A stretch of 64,000 bases of DNA, from NCBI GenBank assembly GCA_023853785.1, contig JAJIRX010000880.1, positions 124,001 through 188,000 on the forward strand, read 5' to 3'. Shown here in pieces: positions 49,625 to 62,547 of the stretch. How positions within the stretch are numbered: the stretch's first letter is position 1; the number at the start of each line of letters is the position of its first letter. The notes below the pieces were generated by a model. That model worked only from the letters and a program-made list of their open reading frames with translations, ran no database searches and was not told the origin of the DNA. Source of the DNA: Psilocybe azurescens. Lineage: Eukaryota > Basidiomycota > Agaricomycetes > Agaricales > Agrocybaceae. The position numbers and the translations under genes were made by a program.

Positions 49625-50863
49625 TTATGTGCCGGCAGCCGCTCGTGCGTCCGCGAGGATGGCTGCCACCAGTCCATGGACATCATTGACTTGCACATGA
49701 GCATCGACTAGGTCCTCTACTTCGAGCCCGAGTTCGTCTAGCCCTGTAATTTCGGCTGCTGCGAGTTTCTTCGTGTCGGCTTCAAATATCAGAGTGATCG
49801 TGATGCGCCGAGGTGGGGACGACTCTAGTCTGTAGGTCAGGCGCAGTTCGTTTTCTGTTTCAGAATGTGAATCTTCAAGGTTACTGATTGACCGCTGGAG
49901 AGCCAACGAAGCACTGAACCTGGAAACATTTATCAGAGTTACAAATTATGGGTGTATACAGATGTACATACCAGTCATACAGCGGGACGAGTCTGCTGTC
50001 CTCTTCATCCAATTGCGCGCTTTTGACAGACTTTTGCGCCTCGGCTGCTTCAATTCGGAGATTCTCGACCTCTAGGGCACCCGATTTAACGCGTGCTTTC
50101 TCAGATTTGCGTTTTTGTTTGACGGCCTGGACTTGGTCGCTTAACGTCTGCATTTCATCGACTTGGTCGGCAAGCTTTTGGTCGGCGAGAGGAATGGTTA
50201 GTCGGGGTCGTGGATGGGTCTGTCTGAGGAGCATCAACCGTGTTCGGGCATCAATAATCTTCTGGGAGAGTAGCGCTGCCCTATCCGTCGCTTGTTTAAC
50301 CTGCTGATAATCTGTCGAAACCTGTTTTGAAAAGGAACTAGGATCCAGCCGCACGAAACGCACCCTGCTCTACAAGTGGCGCTAACAACCGGATATTTTT
50401 CTGCGTCTCTCCTAGCTTCTCCTTGGCGATTTTTAGCTTTGCCTTCTTTTCTTCATTGATTGAGGAAAGTTCGTTATTCTGTTCGACCGTCACAATAGGC
50501 GCATCGTCGATATCGCTGACAATGGATTTGACATATTTGTCCTTCGCATTTTGCTCAAGGTATTGAAATTTAAGTTTCCGTAGATAGCCCTGTTAAAGAT
50601 TGTAAGAAGTAAGACGCGTCGATAGCTCTGTCACATACTATCTGAGCAGCAACATCCATCGCAACTATGGCGGGATCCTTGTTCATTCCATCTTCATCAT
50701 TAATATCTTCATCGTCTTCCGTTCTATGTTCGCTCAGTTCCTGAACCTTTTTCACCAGTTGGATGTCCAAGGCATTAAACTGTGCCTCCAGTTTCTTCGC
50801 AGCTTGGACGTTCTGGCTCTGTTCAATTGCAGGTAATTCGAGTGATGGTCGTGGTAAAGACAT
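49625..50863 (-). CDS. sos7: Kinetochore protein Sos7
   Basis: Four exons (50863-50639, 50589-50374, 50321-49972, 49919-49625) give exactly 361 residues. The protein is an elongated coiled coil. The recognisable segment is GYLRKLKFQYLEQNAKDKYV, characteristic of the Sos7 family, followed by DIDDAPIVTVEQNNELSSIN and long Lys/Glu/Gln-rich helices (VDEMQTLSDQVQAVKQKRKS). A compact C-terminal domain follows (LRLTYRLESSPPRRITITLI, LVDAHVQVNDVHGLVAAIL), likely RWD-like. Sos7 partners Spc7/KNL1 at the outer kinetochore (counterpart of Kre28 and ZWINT), where it supports microtubule attachment and checkpoint signalling. It is an ordinary single-copy housekeeping gene lying between two GH27 paralogues. 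Family recognition is from memory of the motif, not from a search. Confidence 0.78.
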
Positions 50864-51535
50864 GATTCCTAAGGTGATTCCTCAGTCTCGTTTGCTGATG
50901 TCAATTCGAAGCTACATTTGGCTTACCTATATATATTTCAGTAATTTCCGGTGAAATGAGAGAAGAAAGCTGTTGCAGTTGAATACCGTTGAACAACTGG
51001 CTCTTCGTGAGTCGTGACCCCGGCATCAACGATGAACGCGGTAGTCACATGGTACGTCACGCGCAATTTGTCTTATCAATGTCACGCGGTTTAAACTACT
51101 ATTCCCACGACGCTTGGAGGCAGTGCATTGGATGTCGGCGCTCGAGGTTTTGGCATTGACAACTCGCAACACTGTTACGGGCGTCCTTCGGACAACTTTC
51201 TTCTGTTCTTTGTAACTATTGGTCTACTTTCATCTCGAATTGCGCTCAATACACATCTTCCAGACACACCCTGCCTCCTGTATCGGGTACAGTGCTGGTA
51301 AATCCCACATTTAGTGAGTCGAGGCACGGTAACCGCTTCACCTTGCAATGCTGACGAGGATTCGCTGTTGTATGTATCGTTCTCTCCATAGCTTAACATC
51401 TAGACTGTTTTTGAGTAAATTGTACTCTCAAAGGACCCCTATATCGACATTCGCTGTCGCCTCACCACTATCCCCATTCCAAAAGCGGCCAAAATACCTA
51501 ATTTAAAGGCCCGGTTATAGGACGAGATATACATC
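50864..51535. other. Divergent intergenic region between Sos7 and the membrane-anchored GH27 gene
   Basis: 672 bp between start codons. No clear TATA box or other site is evident. Confidence 0.4.
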
Positions 51536-54500
51536 ATGGACAATCGCAAAGGTGTGTAGAAAAGGGCGCTCTATCTGACCACGTTGTAATGGATTGTCGT
51601 AGACTCCGCATTATACGCACCACTGGTACAGCATGATGGCCAGTCCTCAAACGACACCCTGGACGCAGATACAGGTACGCTTACCTACTGGTATATTTGT
51701 TGGGCTTTCTCGATTCATAACTTAGAAATGAACGAATATATGCGCCCCCAATAGAGCGAATGGATGTGAGCTGAAATTGTTAGTGGCTTTTTCATGCCTG
51801 CTGAATGTCCTGTAGATCGCGACGACGACTCTCGGAACGGGCAACCTGGTACGTCGTTCTACTCTACCTTTGTGTGCCGTCACCATTTAACCCTTTCGAC
51901 TGGGATCAGTACTTGCATCTGGTTTCCAACGTTCTGTAGGCAAGTCTTCCTCGATGACTTTTTAGTTGCATGAATGCTCACGTTACACGTAACTAGACGT
52001 CAGTTCGGCGAAGAAGTTCTCCCAAAGACGTCTTATCATCTCCCTTGCTCCATTCACCGTAATCATGGCTCTTGGCTTCATCATCCTTGCCGCGTTGCTC
52101 GGAGTCTGGGTTACTCGTACAAAACCGAGTGATAAAGTTGTCCCGCATACGCCGCTTGAGCAAATTGCACTGCGCAACAATTCAGTTGGCCGCCTTCCGT
52201 GTAAGCCATTCTAGAATTCCAACTTCACATCCAAAGTCTAATAATTTCATAAAGTCATGGGCTACAACAGTATGTGCCTAAGCTTCTTTTCTTCAAGGGA
52301 TGATGGTGACCATTCAATAATAAGCTTGGAATTCTTACGCTGTATGATAAAAGTGTTCCGATGACTCCGAAGGCACTGACATTCATTTCAGTGCGATATT
52401 GATGAAACCAAAATTCTACGAACGGCTCGTCTTATGAAATCTCTTGGACTTTTGGTAAGCTTCTTTCTGCAAGGAAAACCATCCTCATCGGTCACCACTT
52501 AAATCGACATTCTAGGACATAGGTTATGATCATATGAATCTCGATGACTGCTATTCAGAGAAGAAACGTAGCCCATCGGGTGATATTGTCGCAAGTCTGC
52601 AATATAATTTTCCTCGTGGTACAGACTCTCTTTGTTGACATTTTGAGTCCAGACAAAGAACGTTTTCCCTCTGGAATGAATTCGCTTACGGATCAAATAC
52701 ATGGCCTCGGACTGTGCGTTTATCATTATCCTGTTTGATGAATGGAAGGATCGCTGATGGTTTGAAACTCACAGTAAAGCTGGTATTGTAAGCACTATCT
52801 TTACGCCTTCCTCTTGTCAATATTAAACTATTGGTGCAGTATAGCGATTCCGGATGGTTTACCTGCCAGAAATACCCTGGATCATACATGAATGAAGACA
52901 GGTACTTCTTTTACATTAAGACCTATGAAATGACAAACGATTTTGTCCTTCTTTCAGGGATATAACACTTTTCCAAGATTGGGGTTTCGATCTATTAAAG
53001 TGTGTAGTAGGAAAACTAATCGCCGCCACCACGAACTGACCCAATTATCCTATATAACAGATATGACAACTGCGCTGGCAAGTATTGGCGTTGTCAGGTG
53101 ACAGATAGTTACTAACTACTCATACAGTACCTTTTGATGAAATCATCAAAGAGGGAATGGTCGGAAGTAAGTTCTCTCACAAGCCTAATTTTACCTTTAT
53201 TATCTCTGATTACATGATATCGTTTTGCCAGAATTCACGCGCATGTCAGAAGCCATTGTAAGATTGAGCAAAAGCTCTGGGAAACCACCTTTTCTATTTT
53301 CGTTGTGCCAATGGGGTCGCGTAAGAAGCGTTTGTCTATTTTTAAAAATTTAAGTTAACTTTGAAATGCCCACACCAGAATCAACCTTGGATCTGGGCCC
53401 GCAAGCTGGGCCAGAGCTGGAGGGTGAGTGACGTTAATTATTTTTCTTTTGCAATTGAATTAATCTCGTTGTGTAGACGACGATGGATATCTGTATGTTT
53501 ATTTATCAGACTGCATCCAATCGTTGTTCGTACGTTGATGATGATCCTGTAGACCCGGAGTGGAAGTCACTAGCGAGCATCTTGAACGAGTACGAAACAT
53601 CTTTACATTTGACATTGGTCCGGTGAACTCAACTTCCTGATAGGAACTCATTCTACGCCACCGCGACTGATTTCTATGGACGCAATGACATGGATATTGT
53701 AAGAATCGGAATTTGCGTTTTCAAGTTTAATACCATCTTGCTGATCTAACGGCGTTCGCGTCTCAGCTTGAAGTGTAAGCGGCAGTGGTCTTTTGTTGGT
53801 GTTGTTGCTCATCTTTATTCAATCCAATCACACAGAGGCAATGGCGATCTCACATTCGAAGAACAAAAGTCCCACTTCACGGCATGGGCTTTGATGAAGT
53901 CCCCATTACTGATCGTGAGCCATTTGTCTGGTTTGACTATCTGTTGATTCATTCCTAACAATAATTCCCAGAGCACAGAAGTATGTCAACTCATCAGCGC
54001 TCAACTCTTTTTCTAAATCAGAAAACAGCTTTCTACCGTCACAGAGCAAACTCTGAGTATCCTAAGGAACACGGAAATCATTGCGATTAATCAAGATCCT
54101 GTTATTGGTACATCAATCACCCCTTTCCGATGGGGAATAAATGTGAGAGACTATAGTCTTGCTAGCTGAAGGCCGTTTCTGACCGTTCTGACCGCAGCCC
54201 GATTGGACCTTTAACGCGTCGCACCCCGCTCAATACTGGAGTGGAGATAGTCAAAATGGAACCGTCTTTATGCTGGTAAATTATGCTGCGCTGTTGCTTG
54301 TGGCAAAACCGTACAGGCACTTACATCTCTTTGTTAGTTGAATACACTGGATCATCCAGCCGATCTGACCTTCCGTTTAACGGAGTCGCCTTGGATTCGT
54401 GCAGGGCGGCAGTATTCAGTCCGGGTACGTTGTTTAAATCGAGTATTCTCCGCCTTTTTTTTCGTTCTAGGCAGCTGATACACTTCGGTTCTTTAGGATC

Positions 54501-54685
54501 TCTGGACTCACACACAAAATGGAACGGCTGTCAGGAACTTCACTGCTTACAACGTACCAGCACATGGAGTAGTGGCTCTGCTCTTGAAGGATAACGGTGA
54601 TGAGCCTGCAGGTACACTTCCCGAATGCGCGATGCTAGACTGGTGCACGGATCAGAATGGGACACGAGTCGATGGTAAAGATTGA
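51536..54685 (+). CDS. Membrane-anchored GH27 alpha-galactosidase-type hydrolase
   Basis: Paralogue of the GH27 gene at 46315-48833 with a different front end. Five leading exons encode a polar tail (MDNRKDSALYAPLVQHDGQS, DRDDDSRNGQP). A single membrane segment follows (LAPFTVIMALGFIILAALLG), preceded by KKFSQRRL, as expected for a type II anchor. The catalytic part then reads SVGRLPFMGYNTWNSYACDI, DHMNLDDCYSEKKRSPSGDI, LKYDNCAVPFDEIIKEG with the nucleophile Asp, PPFLFSLCQWGR, YGRNDMDILEVGNGDLTFEE and INQDPVIGTSITPFRWGINP. It ends at the TGA 54683-54685. The intron after 51939 appears to use a GC donor (GCAAGT). The enzyme probably faces the secretory lumen or the cell surface. It is convergent with TUP1. 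Confidence 0.85.
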
Positions 54686-54962
54686 GAATGTATCTATGTA
54701 TTCGCCCGGTACTAATAAGGACTTGGTATAATACGTGGATGTGAGATATAGTACTTACAAATCTGGATAGTATTTTATACATGAGAGCAAGATAGATAAC
54801 TGTATGAACAACGAAGAGCAAGATGCAAAGTATAACGACAAGATGATTAGGAGACCCATAATGCTATGTTGGGCCCCGCAGAGCAAAGAGGAAGTATGGG
54901 GGTATAACTCAAATAATATGTCGTGAGGGGGCGTGATTCGTGAATGAGTGACTGTAAAAACG

Positions 54963-57469
54963 TCAAGGCGGTGTGGTTGAATAGGTCCCTACAAAACGGG
55001 TAAATTAACTTTGGGGGCGACAGGTTTTTTTTCTGACTTACAAATTCGTGCAGTGTTGTCGCCACTGCCCGTAGCGAGCATACCTCCAAGGGGATTAATG
55101 TCGAGAGAAATGACTATATGGATTACACTTTTGGTTAGTGTCATAGTCAGGTCGCGTAGATACTGCATAAGACGCACCAGAGTTTTTGTGACCCTGCAGG
55201 CTGACTTGTAAGGCAGCAGACTTGGTATCCCAGAAATGGACACAGCGGTCTTTGGACCCTGACACTACCCATCGGTTATCGCTGGATACGGCAACTGAAA
55301 GGACATAATCCTACAAGTACTGTAGTCAGAACAGATTTATTATTTCCTCTGGTGTATTGAAAATACCTTGTGCCCGATGTAGTTGACCGTACACGGGGTA
55401 GGCGGATGAGGGGGTAGAGTGATACCAGGCTGGAAGGATGGGGGCCGCTTACTGGGTCAGCCTTTACTCTATTGGCGAAGGCGGTGACGAGGTGGCTGAT
55501 GTCCCAGTACTTGAGTGTCTTGTCCAAGCTTCCGCTGATGATGCCTTTGCCGTCAGATGTGAAGGCGACGCTGTAGACGCTGTCGCTGTGCCCTCTTAGG
55601 CGCTCGAGCAGAGTACCCGTAGCGACGTCCCAGATACGCACGGGGCTGTCTAGGCTCCCTGCCGCTACCAGTGAACCGTCGGGCGAGATAGCGACGGAGG
55701 TCACGCCTGCGTCGCCGTTCAGCGTGTCAGTGTCCGTGATGGTTATCGTCCGCGACGTCTTGTCGTTGACGTTCCAGATTCGCATCGTGCGATCGCCAGA
55801 GCCAGAGACGATGTGTCGGCCATCCCTTGAGAAATCAAGAGAGTAAATTTCCTGCTCGTGGCCACTGAAGTAATGGCGAACACGTTTCTTCGCGATGTCC
55901 CAGACCTAAGATAAGGGGTGTAAAGTATAATGTCAGTGAGCTTATGCCTGTCTATCGGAGCAGATATAATGAATATTAACCCTAATCTTGCAGTCTTCTG
56001 CACCTGTGGCGAGGAGCTTTCCGTCGGGGCTAAAACGTACGCTCCTGATGTAGAGGTCGGTGGTCTCGGGGCGAGCCGTTTCGTCTTCGAGGACGCTGCG
56101 CACGGATATGTTTAATCTTAACACCCTGAGCAGTTAATAAAAGTAGATTAACACTTACCACACCTTTATTCCCGTCTGAACGTCATATATCTGCGCAGTC
56201 CTGTTACAACCCGTGGCCATGTACCTGCCATCAGCGGAGAATTGCACACAACACACCACGCTAATTTAATGTTTCAACAACCACGGAGAAAAAGGATGCA
56301 AGAAGACATTATACTCACGTGGCGTGAGGGAATGTGTGTAGGAGATTGACGTCGAGCGTTTTTTTGACTTTTGGATTATACAGGGCACACCAGTCTCCAC
56401 CGTCTTTTTTTGAACTCGGGCGGCAAGTTTTGCAGGGTAAGATCATCGACGCCTGGATTTGGGGGATTCAGATTCATGGGTGGGAGCGTTGAGCTACTAC
56501 TAGCAGCACCATCTTGCCCCGGGAAACGATACAGGCCCAACGAATTGTTGTAAGACGAGACAGTTGGCTTAACCCCTGATTGCGCAGATGCATGATAAGG
56601 CTGCGCTCCCATCGGCGGTGGAAACATATCTGAAGAAAGAGGGCATCAGACAGACGTTTAGCGCTTTAAGAATGATGGACAAATCAACAAAGAGAGAGAA
56701 AATGATATACCCGGTTGGTTGTCTCTCCGTGCCTTATGTCTTTTAGACTCGCGCTGGTCAGGCAAGCGGTCGAGGTCTCTTTCAGAGGATATGTCCCTGG
56801 TCAATTTGTTGTGTTGCTCGGGATCCCGTTCACCGGGCAGGAGACCTCGACTCATAGGCCGTTTGTCTTGTTGCTGAGAGTCTTGTTGGCTCAAACCCGT
56901 AAATCTGGGTGATGTCTCCGAAGGGCCGGGGCCGCGGGGTCGACCCGAAATTCCGAGCGTAGATGTGGATTGGTGCGGCGGAGGAGCGCCAGACGACAGA
57001 ATTGCCACGGGTTCTGACCGTAGGCGGTGTATTTCGTCCTCATACTGTTGGCGGACCCGATTATGCTCTGCCTCTAAATCAAACAGAGCCCTCCGGATCG
57101 TGTTGAGCTCGGTGACCTGGCTGTCCACTTGAGTGGCGTATGACATATCACATTGTGATTGTGAATTCTCTTCCAACATGCCGGAGAAAAAACAACTCAC
57201 ATTTCATTTCCATCTCATCCCTCTGGCTACGTGCTCGAGCAAGTTCAACTTGGATTCCTTCAAATTGGCGCTTGATTGCATCGAGCGGATCGGCGATGGA
57301 AAAGGTGGAATGAGACTGAGTGGGTTCTTGGGCGGTGTTTGTGCGTACACCAGTAGGTTGGATAGGACGGTGCTATGTGGGTACCGGCGAAGAGAGTCTT
57401 TGATCAATATGCTAAATTTTCAGATAGTTAATGGCAACGACTTACATTGTAGACTGTGCTCGACGACAT
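54963..57469 (-). CDS. tup1: Transcriptional corepressor Tup1 (WD40)
   Basis: The start MSSSTVYN joins through an intron to HRPIQPTG. The N-terminal tetramerisation helices read [20 protein letters not shown] and [21 protein letters not shown] Pro/Ser/Gln-rich linker follows. Then comes the WD40 propeller: [100 protein letters not shown] and [20 protein letters not shown], ending WTYSTTPP. Tup1, with Ssn6, represses many gene sets through sequence-specific factors. The A-run complementary to 56405-56411 has seven bases; six are needed for [20 protein letters not shown]. As given the frame would stop at once. Since Tup1 is conserved, a consensus error is likely. Confidence 0.94.
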
Positions 57470-60400
57470 GGTCGCGTCACTAGAGGAGAAGAGGAGGCTG
57501 GCGTTGGCCAGTTGGAAACGGGAGAAGAGGTGGCAAAGTGGATGTGTCGAAGCAGAGCCGCGTGCTGAAGAAGTGGTGGAAGAGAAATCGGTTCTTAGAT
57601 TTCATCCCGTAGTAGATATATAGGGCACGAATGAAATTGCCGGAATGAAACAGATGAGATCTACCTGGAAGATGCCATCCAGGTTTTGTTGCGTGGCTTT
57701 GTCCCCTTTGTCCAGCCGCCGGATATAATTTGGAAATAAATAGTGTGATATTAGGCCAGGTACAGCCTTTATTGCTGTCCATAGGTATCCATGTCACTCG
57801 GGTTTTTGCCTCCTGAACCTAGCAAATGTTGAGGCTCTCTGAGAGAATGTAAGAGCAGTTTCGATACTTCAAGTGGCAGGCGGGACACGGCGGTTCTAAT
57901 TAGGTTGCCGGCAATTGAAATCCGTCATATTCGGCAAAATGCAAAGACGCCAGTATAAAGGAAGCATTTCTCAAATCCTCGGGTTTTCGGGGGACTCCGT
58001 CTTATTCCTGATGATATGATCCATCATCTCGGCCACCTTGAAAGCACTTTGACTAGGTACTACTAGGAAGTACATAGAGCTTGTTTATTTTGCCATCAAA
58101 GGTCCTTGTGAGTCTCTGCACTGCTGTAAATATACCATGAAATGTGGCGTTGAATGGTTATTGCACGTCGGTCTTCAGCAATGTCCTTTTTTGGCAGGAG
58201 GTCTGGGGGCCAATTGCTTGACGTATTATTACAAATGGTGCCTTATATCTACATCGGCTAAGAGGGATCTTGGCATGATCATTTTCAGATCTCCGAGCAG
58301 TGCAACGATTGAGGAGTTCCAGAGAGTCCCGGGGTTGAATAAGGTAACTGTCTGAGAGTGTCTTGCCGCTTGCGATCGCATATAACAAATTTAGCTGCGA
58401 CAAAGCTAAAGAGTCGATCCTTCAGCCAACTCCAAGAACTTTGTGTCACAGCCAACCGTTATATGGTGATGTAGGTTTCAAGAGGCACGGCCCACCGCGG
58501 TACGGTCATTGAAAGGCGGCAAATTTTCGATACCGTAACAAAAAGAATCTGAACTAACCCGGAAACCACAATTAACTGTATATCAAGAAAGCTTGTCAGA
58601 AAAATGAGTCTTTTTCGATTCTGTCAAAGTGTTTTCTGTTACTTTAAGCATGTACATTTGGTCTCCGAACAATATGGAGCAACCACCATCCAAAGTTATG
58701 GATAGGCACATACCATGTATTGCTGATCATGACAAGTACCCCTGCAAAAGTTTTACTTTTGGATTGCCGGGAATTACCTTGTCTAGCCTTTTCTTATTGA
58801 CGGCCGAGGGAGTTGCCAGAAAACCATCAGCATTAGGATTTCCGTTTCCACACATATGGCTATGTGTTATTCCTATTTCCACCGTCGACATCGCTATCTT
58901 AGTCTTCCTTTCCAATCAGCTCCTGAAAATGAATCCCCGTCCGAATTCCGCCATAAATACTTATTTCTGACATACACAAGATGTCGTAGTTGTCTGGAGC
59001 TGTCCACTAAAATTATGCTAGCTGGAAATCCAAGAAATTGGTAGGGCAGATCATTCACCAGCGTACAGTTTTTTGGCAGTCGTATGGTTCCTACCACCTT
59101 CCAACTGTTTAGCGGTTGTGAGCCTCCGTGCGGGGTAAGCAATTGACGGAATTCGAGTCTCATGACCATTGCTCGTGAGAGATTCCCGACTAATCAAGGT
59201 TTTCAGAAGCTACTCCAACAATTCCCAAGCGTCATGACTCTATATTTATGAAGACTTACGGATCGTTTTTGTGCTTTTAATAAGTTCTGCAAATAAGGCA
59301 TTCCATTGGTTTTCTAAATTGAGTAAACGGGAATTGGTAAGCAGGCGATTATCCACTCTTCGGGGTCTGCATTTTGGAGGGATCATGATTTGTATCCCGT
59401 ATAATTTGTATCAGTTTTGGAGAAAGGAAGCGGGTTGGCGGTCATTAAATTAATAAATCTTGCACCGCCGAAATATGATTGGATACATTTGATGCGATAT
59501 CCCCTCAGCGATGATGGGGGACCAGGACCTGGGTTAAGCAAGGGAGTTATCTAGTGGAAGCACCGTCCGTTAGTGGAGCCCAGAAAACTTCTCAGGTTAG
59601 ACCTTTTTGTGGTCTTGATGACTGATATGGCACTAGTTGAGCGACAAGTAGCTGTTTTTAACGGCGTAACGATTGCTTCTGTGAAGATGCGGCTACCTGA
59701 GTATGTCGTCGATATTTAGAAAAGCATTAGCAGAATCCGGAGATGGAGGACCCTTACTTAACTGGACGGTTATTTTTATCGCTCTGGCCTGAATCTTTCG
59801 AATCTGATTCGTGAGTTGACTTCATGAATAATTAAAGCATGCCATGGCTCACTCCATGGTGTCGGTTGACAGATATATTAGGCGTCTTCCTTGGAGCCAT
59901 ATGTGCTATAGCGATAAGAGTCAAAGCACAGCCCGCATCCACCGCAGTGGATTGATATACAACGACGTACCGTCAACACTATGCTGAGCCTATATAGTCC
60001 AATCCGACAGTCCATATTGTCGGACATAGGCTGATCTGAACGATTACCAGTCAACACCGTTCATGCCGATAACGCGGGCTTCGTGGACGGCACGGCTTCT
60101 CATAGATTTAAATATGAGAAAGGGCAAGGACCCCGCTCACTTCACGAGAATAAACATTTGTACTGCATCCTGTAGAGAAAAATCTGCCCAAGACAGAGTG
60201 GACGTCCCCCTATTTAAGAAAGTCATTTTCTTTCTCGAACACAAACTTTAAGTGGTTGTACGTTGTGAACGGAAGCACCGAACCGTGGTTCGACGGTTCG
60301 ACGTGGGGGACGAGCCCTTGGCGCAGACGTAGATACGGATGGATGGATAGCGAGATAGCGAGATTCGAGATCCGACACTGCGAGTTGCTTTTGTTTTCAT

Positions 60401-60898
60401 GTTGACAAAAACGGCACCGTTGAAGAGGGTGAAATCACCAGACCATCCCAGATATCCTAAACGAGAATTGAAATGAGACTATCGAATCAGAAACATGTCA
60501 CAAAAAAGCCTAGGCATGCAGTTTGAACCTGGATCCTGGCAGAAACAGTATGGCTTTGCAGCCTCAGTATTTGATTCACACTTCACCGTAGTGGTTGGCG
60601 AAAGTTGTGGTCGATTTGGGTTAATGCGGTCAAGTCTAAAACATGTTGGAGGATTCGAACAGGGTGCCAAGAAGATGGGATTAAGCCGCGACTAGCGACA
60701 GCTCGCGACATATGCGACGGAACGTCAACATCGCTTAGAGACAACTGATAGGCGGAACTTGATGTACACTGTGGGGCCAGCAGGGACCAGGACCGGCGAC
60801 AAAAATCCAACCTGATGGTTTTTAATTATCAATTATTTAAGTAACCTTTAACTTACAAATAGTACAGATGAGTATGAGTGTCGACGATGACCAAAAAT
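57470..60898. other. 3.4-kb gene-poor stretch
   Basis: The TUP1 promoter lies at its left end. Open frames of 60-110 codons on both strands near 58100-59200 show no known motif or exon partners. A short palindrome (TCCGACA, 8-nt gap, TGTCGGA) occurs at 60003-60024. Nothing else could be assigned. Confidence 0.45.
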
Positions 60899-62380
60899 TC
60901 ACTGTTTCAGGGAAATCCATCCCACCATTACGCCGACGAGCGCAACGGAGCCCCATGCCCGCGCGGTTTTCCAATCCCGGACCGCATCCAAGTAAAAGGT
61001 TTGGGATTGTGCTTGAAGACTGGGTGATGATGACGCTTTCGGGTTTTCCAGCACGTTTTCTTGGGTTTCATTCACCGAGATCAATGGGACGATGTCATGA
61101 GGCGACATCACCTCGACCTGTGCCACGCCACCAAAGAAGTCTGTGATTCGCGTGTGCTCAAGGGGTCGGTTGAAGAGATCACTGCGGACACCTGGGTGAG
61201 AGTTGATCTTGGTCACGTCGAATGAATTGAACTGTTCGCATTCGCATAGAATAAGCTTTCAGGATGATTGCTGAATGGAGAAAGGCACGTACGAGCTCTT
61301 GCATGGACACCTGGCTGGTTTTGTTGATCTTCTCCATAAATTCTAGGGTATAATGGGTAAACGCGTCTATGACGGCTACACCGATGTCATTGTCGTTGGC
61401 ATGCTGGTGGTGGTACATGTTAGGAGTAGTGTGGTCTCGACCTGCATAAGACGCACGGAATAAGAGTTTTCGCCAAGTTGAGACGAGCCTGCAGCCAGGA
61501 TATTGGGCGAGTATAATTTCGAATACATCGTATTTGCTTGACAGGTATCGATCATGAAGAATATTTCATTGTATCTGCGATGGGAGGCTTATTGATATGC
61601 ATTGCAGACGCTTCATTCAAGTACGAACCTTTTCTTCTGATACATCTGCTCAAAAGCGTCTGCAACGTCAAAAGCACTGATCTCTTCGTTGTCCTGAAAC
61701 TTCAAGAACTCGTTTCCTCCATGTCCTGTCATATACACGAATATATTGGACCTCTCGTCGCTCAATAGCCTCTTTGAACGCGGCACCGAGGGATCCATGC
61801 GACCTGCATCTGTTGTGAGACACCCTACACTGATATTGTTGAACTAAGTCGCACCAGTTAGGACGCGAATAAAGTTCTCCACAGTAACCTCGTAGCCATG
61901 ATAGTCAACCTCAATATTGTCTCCGTATAAGTCCAATTGTCGTCCGGGGTTGGCGTAAACGCTCCCTGGAAACTTGTTTCTTGAGTTACATGACGCATCG
62001 TCGGCCAGCATGAGGATAATATTGGAGTCTGGAATGCCCAGTCGTTTTACAGTGCGATACCTTGGAGCCTTTTTAGCATGCAAACGTTCAGGAATTCTGA
62101 TTACTCACATTCCAAGAGCGTTGGCCATATGCTACAATAAGAAGTTTAGCTTCATGAAGAACATGGAAAGATTGCTCCAAACCCTATAGTTGAACCAATA
62201 GCGCGACGAGCATACTAAGACTGCCCAGTTATTCGTGTGCGTAGATCCACCGGAACCTGACGATGGCCCATTCTTGTCGAAGAAGTCTTTGACCAGTCTT
62301 TCTTGGGTGTCGCTAGAATATACACCCCAAGCCCAGCTTGAAAGACAAAGGAGGAATTGGAAGAAGGAGAAGAAGAGCAT
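60899..62380 (-). CDS. gpi8: GPI-anchor transamidase catalytic subunit (Gpi8/PIG-K)
   Basis: The start [20 protein letters not shown] is a signal peptide. The caspase-like C13 peptidase domain follows: [38 protein letters not shown], GNxx-type text [32 protein letters not shown] with the catalytic His, and [20 protein letters not shown] with the catalytic Cys. The luminal part continues with [20 protein letters not shown] and [20 protein letters not shown]. One membrane segment near the C-terminus ([18 protein letters not shown]) anchors it in the ER. Gpi8 cleaves the C-terminal signal of precursor proteins and transfers them to GPI. It is split into several exons, all frame-consistent. It diverges from the SAP30BP-like gene with only 167 bp between start codons. 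Confidence 0.95.
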
Positions 62381-62547
62381 GGTCCGGCCGTACAGACAGA
62401 TCTACCCTTGTTTGTGGAAAGAAACCTGAAATTCAGAGTAGTTGGAGGGGAGGAGTAAACACAGGAAGCGCGGCTGCGCCGGCCTGCGGAGTTCCAAGTC
62501 ATTTTGTTCTGCCACTACCACCACGTCTGCCGTACACTTGCTCAAAA
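62381..62547. promoter_or_regulatory. Bidirectional promoter of GPI8 and the SAP30BP-like gene
   Basis: Only 167 bp separate the two divergent start codons, so both genes must share this region for initiation. No TATA box is visible, which is usual for housekeeping pairs. Confidence 0.6.

Noticed and set aside
57480..57797. 105-codon open frame upstream of TUP1 on the minus strand
   Set aside because: It lies in the TUP1 promoter/leader region, has no recognisable domain and shows low-complexity Pro/Leu runs.
60003..60024. Short palindrome TCCGACA...TGTCGGA as an operator
   Set aside because: Seven-bp arms can occur by chance in 64 kb, and no gene start lies close enough to support a regulatory role.
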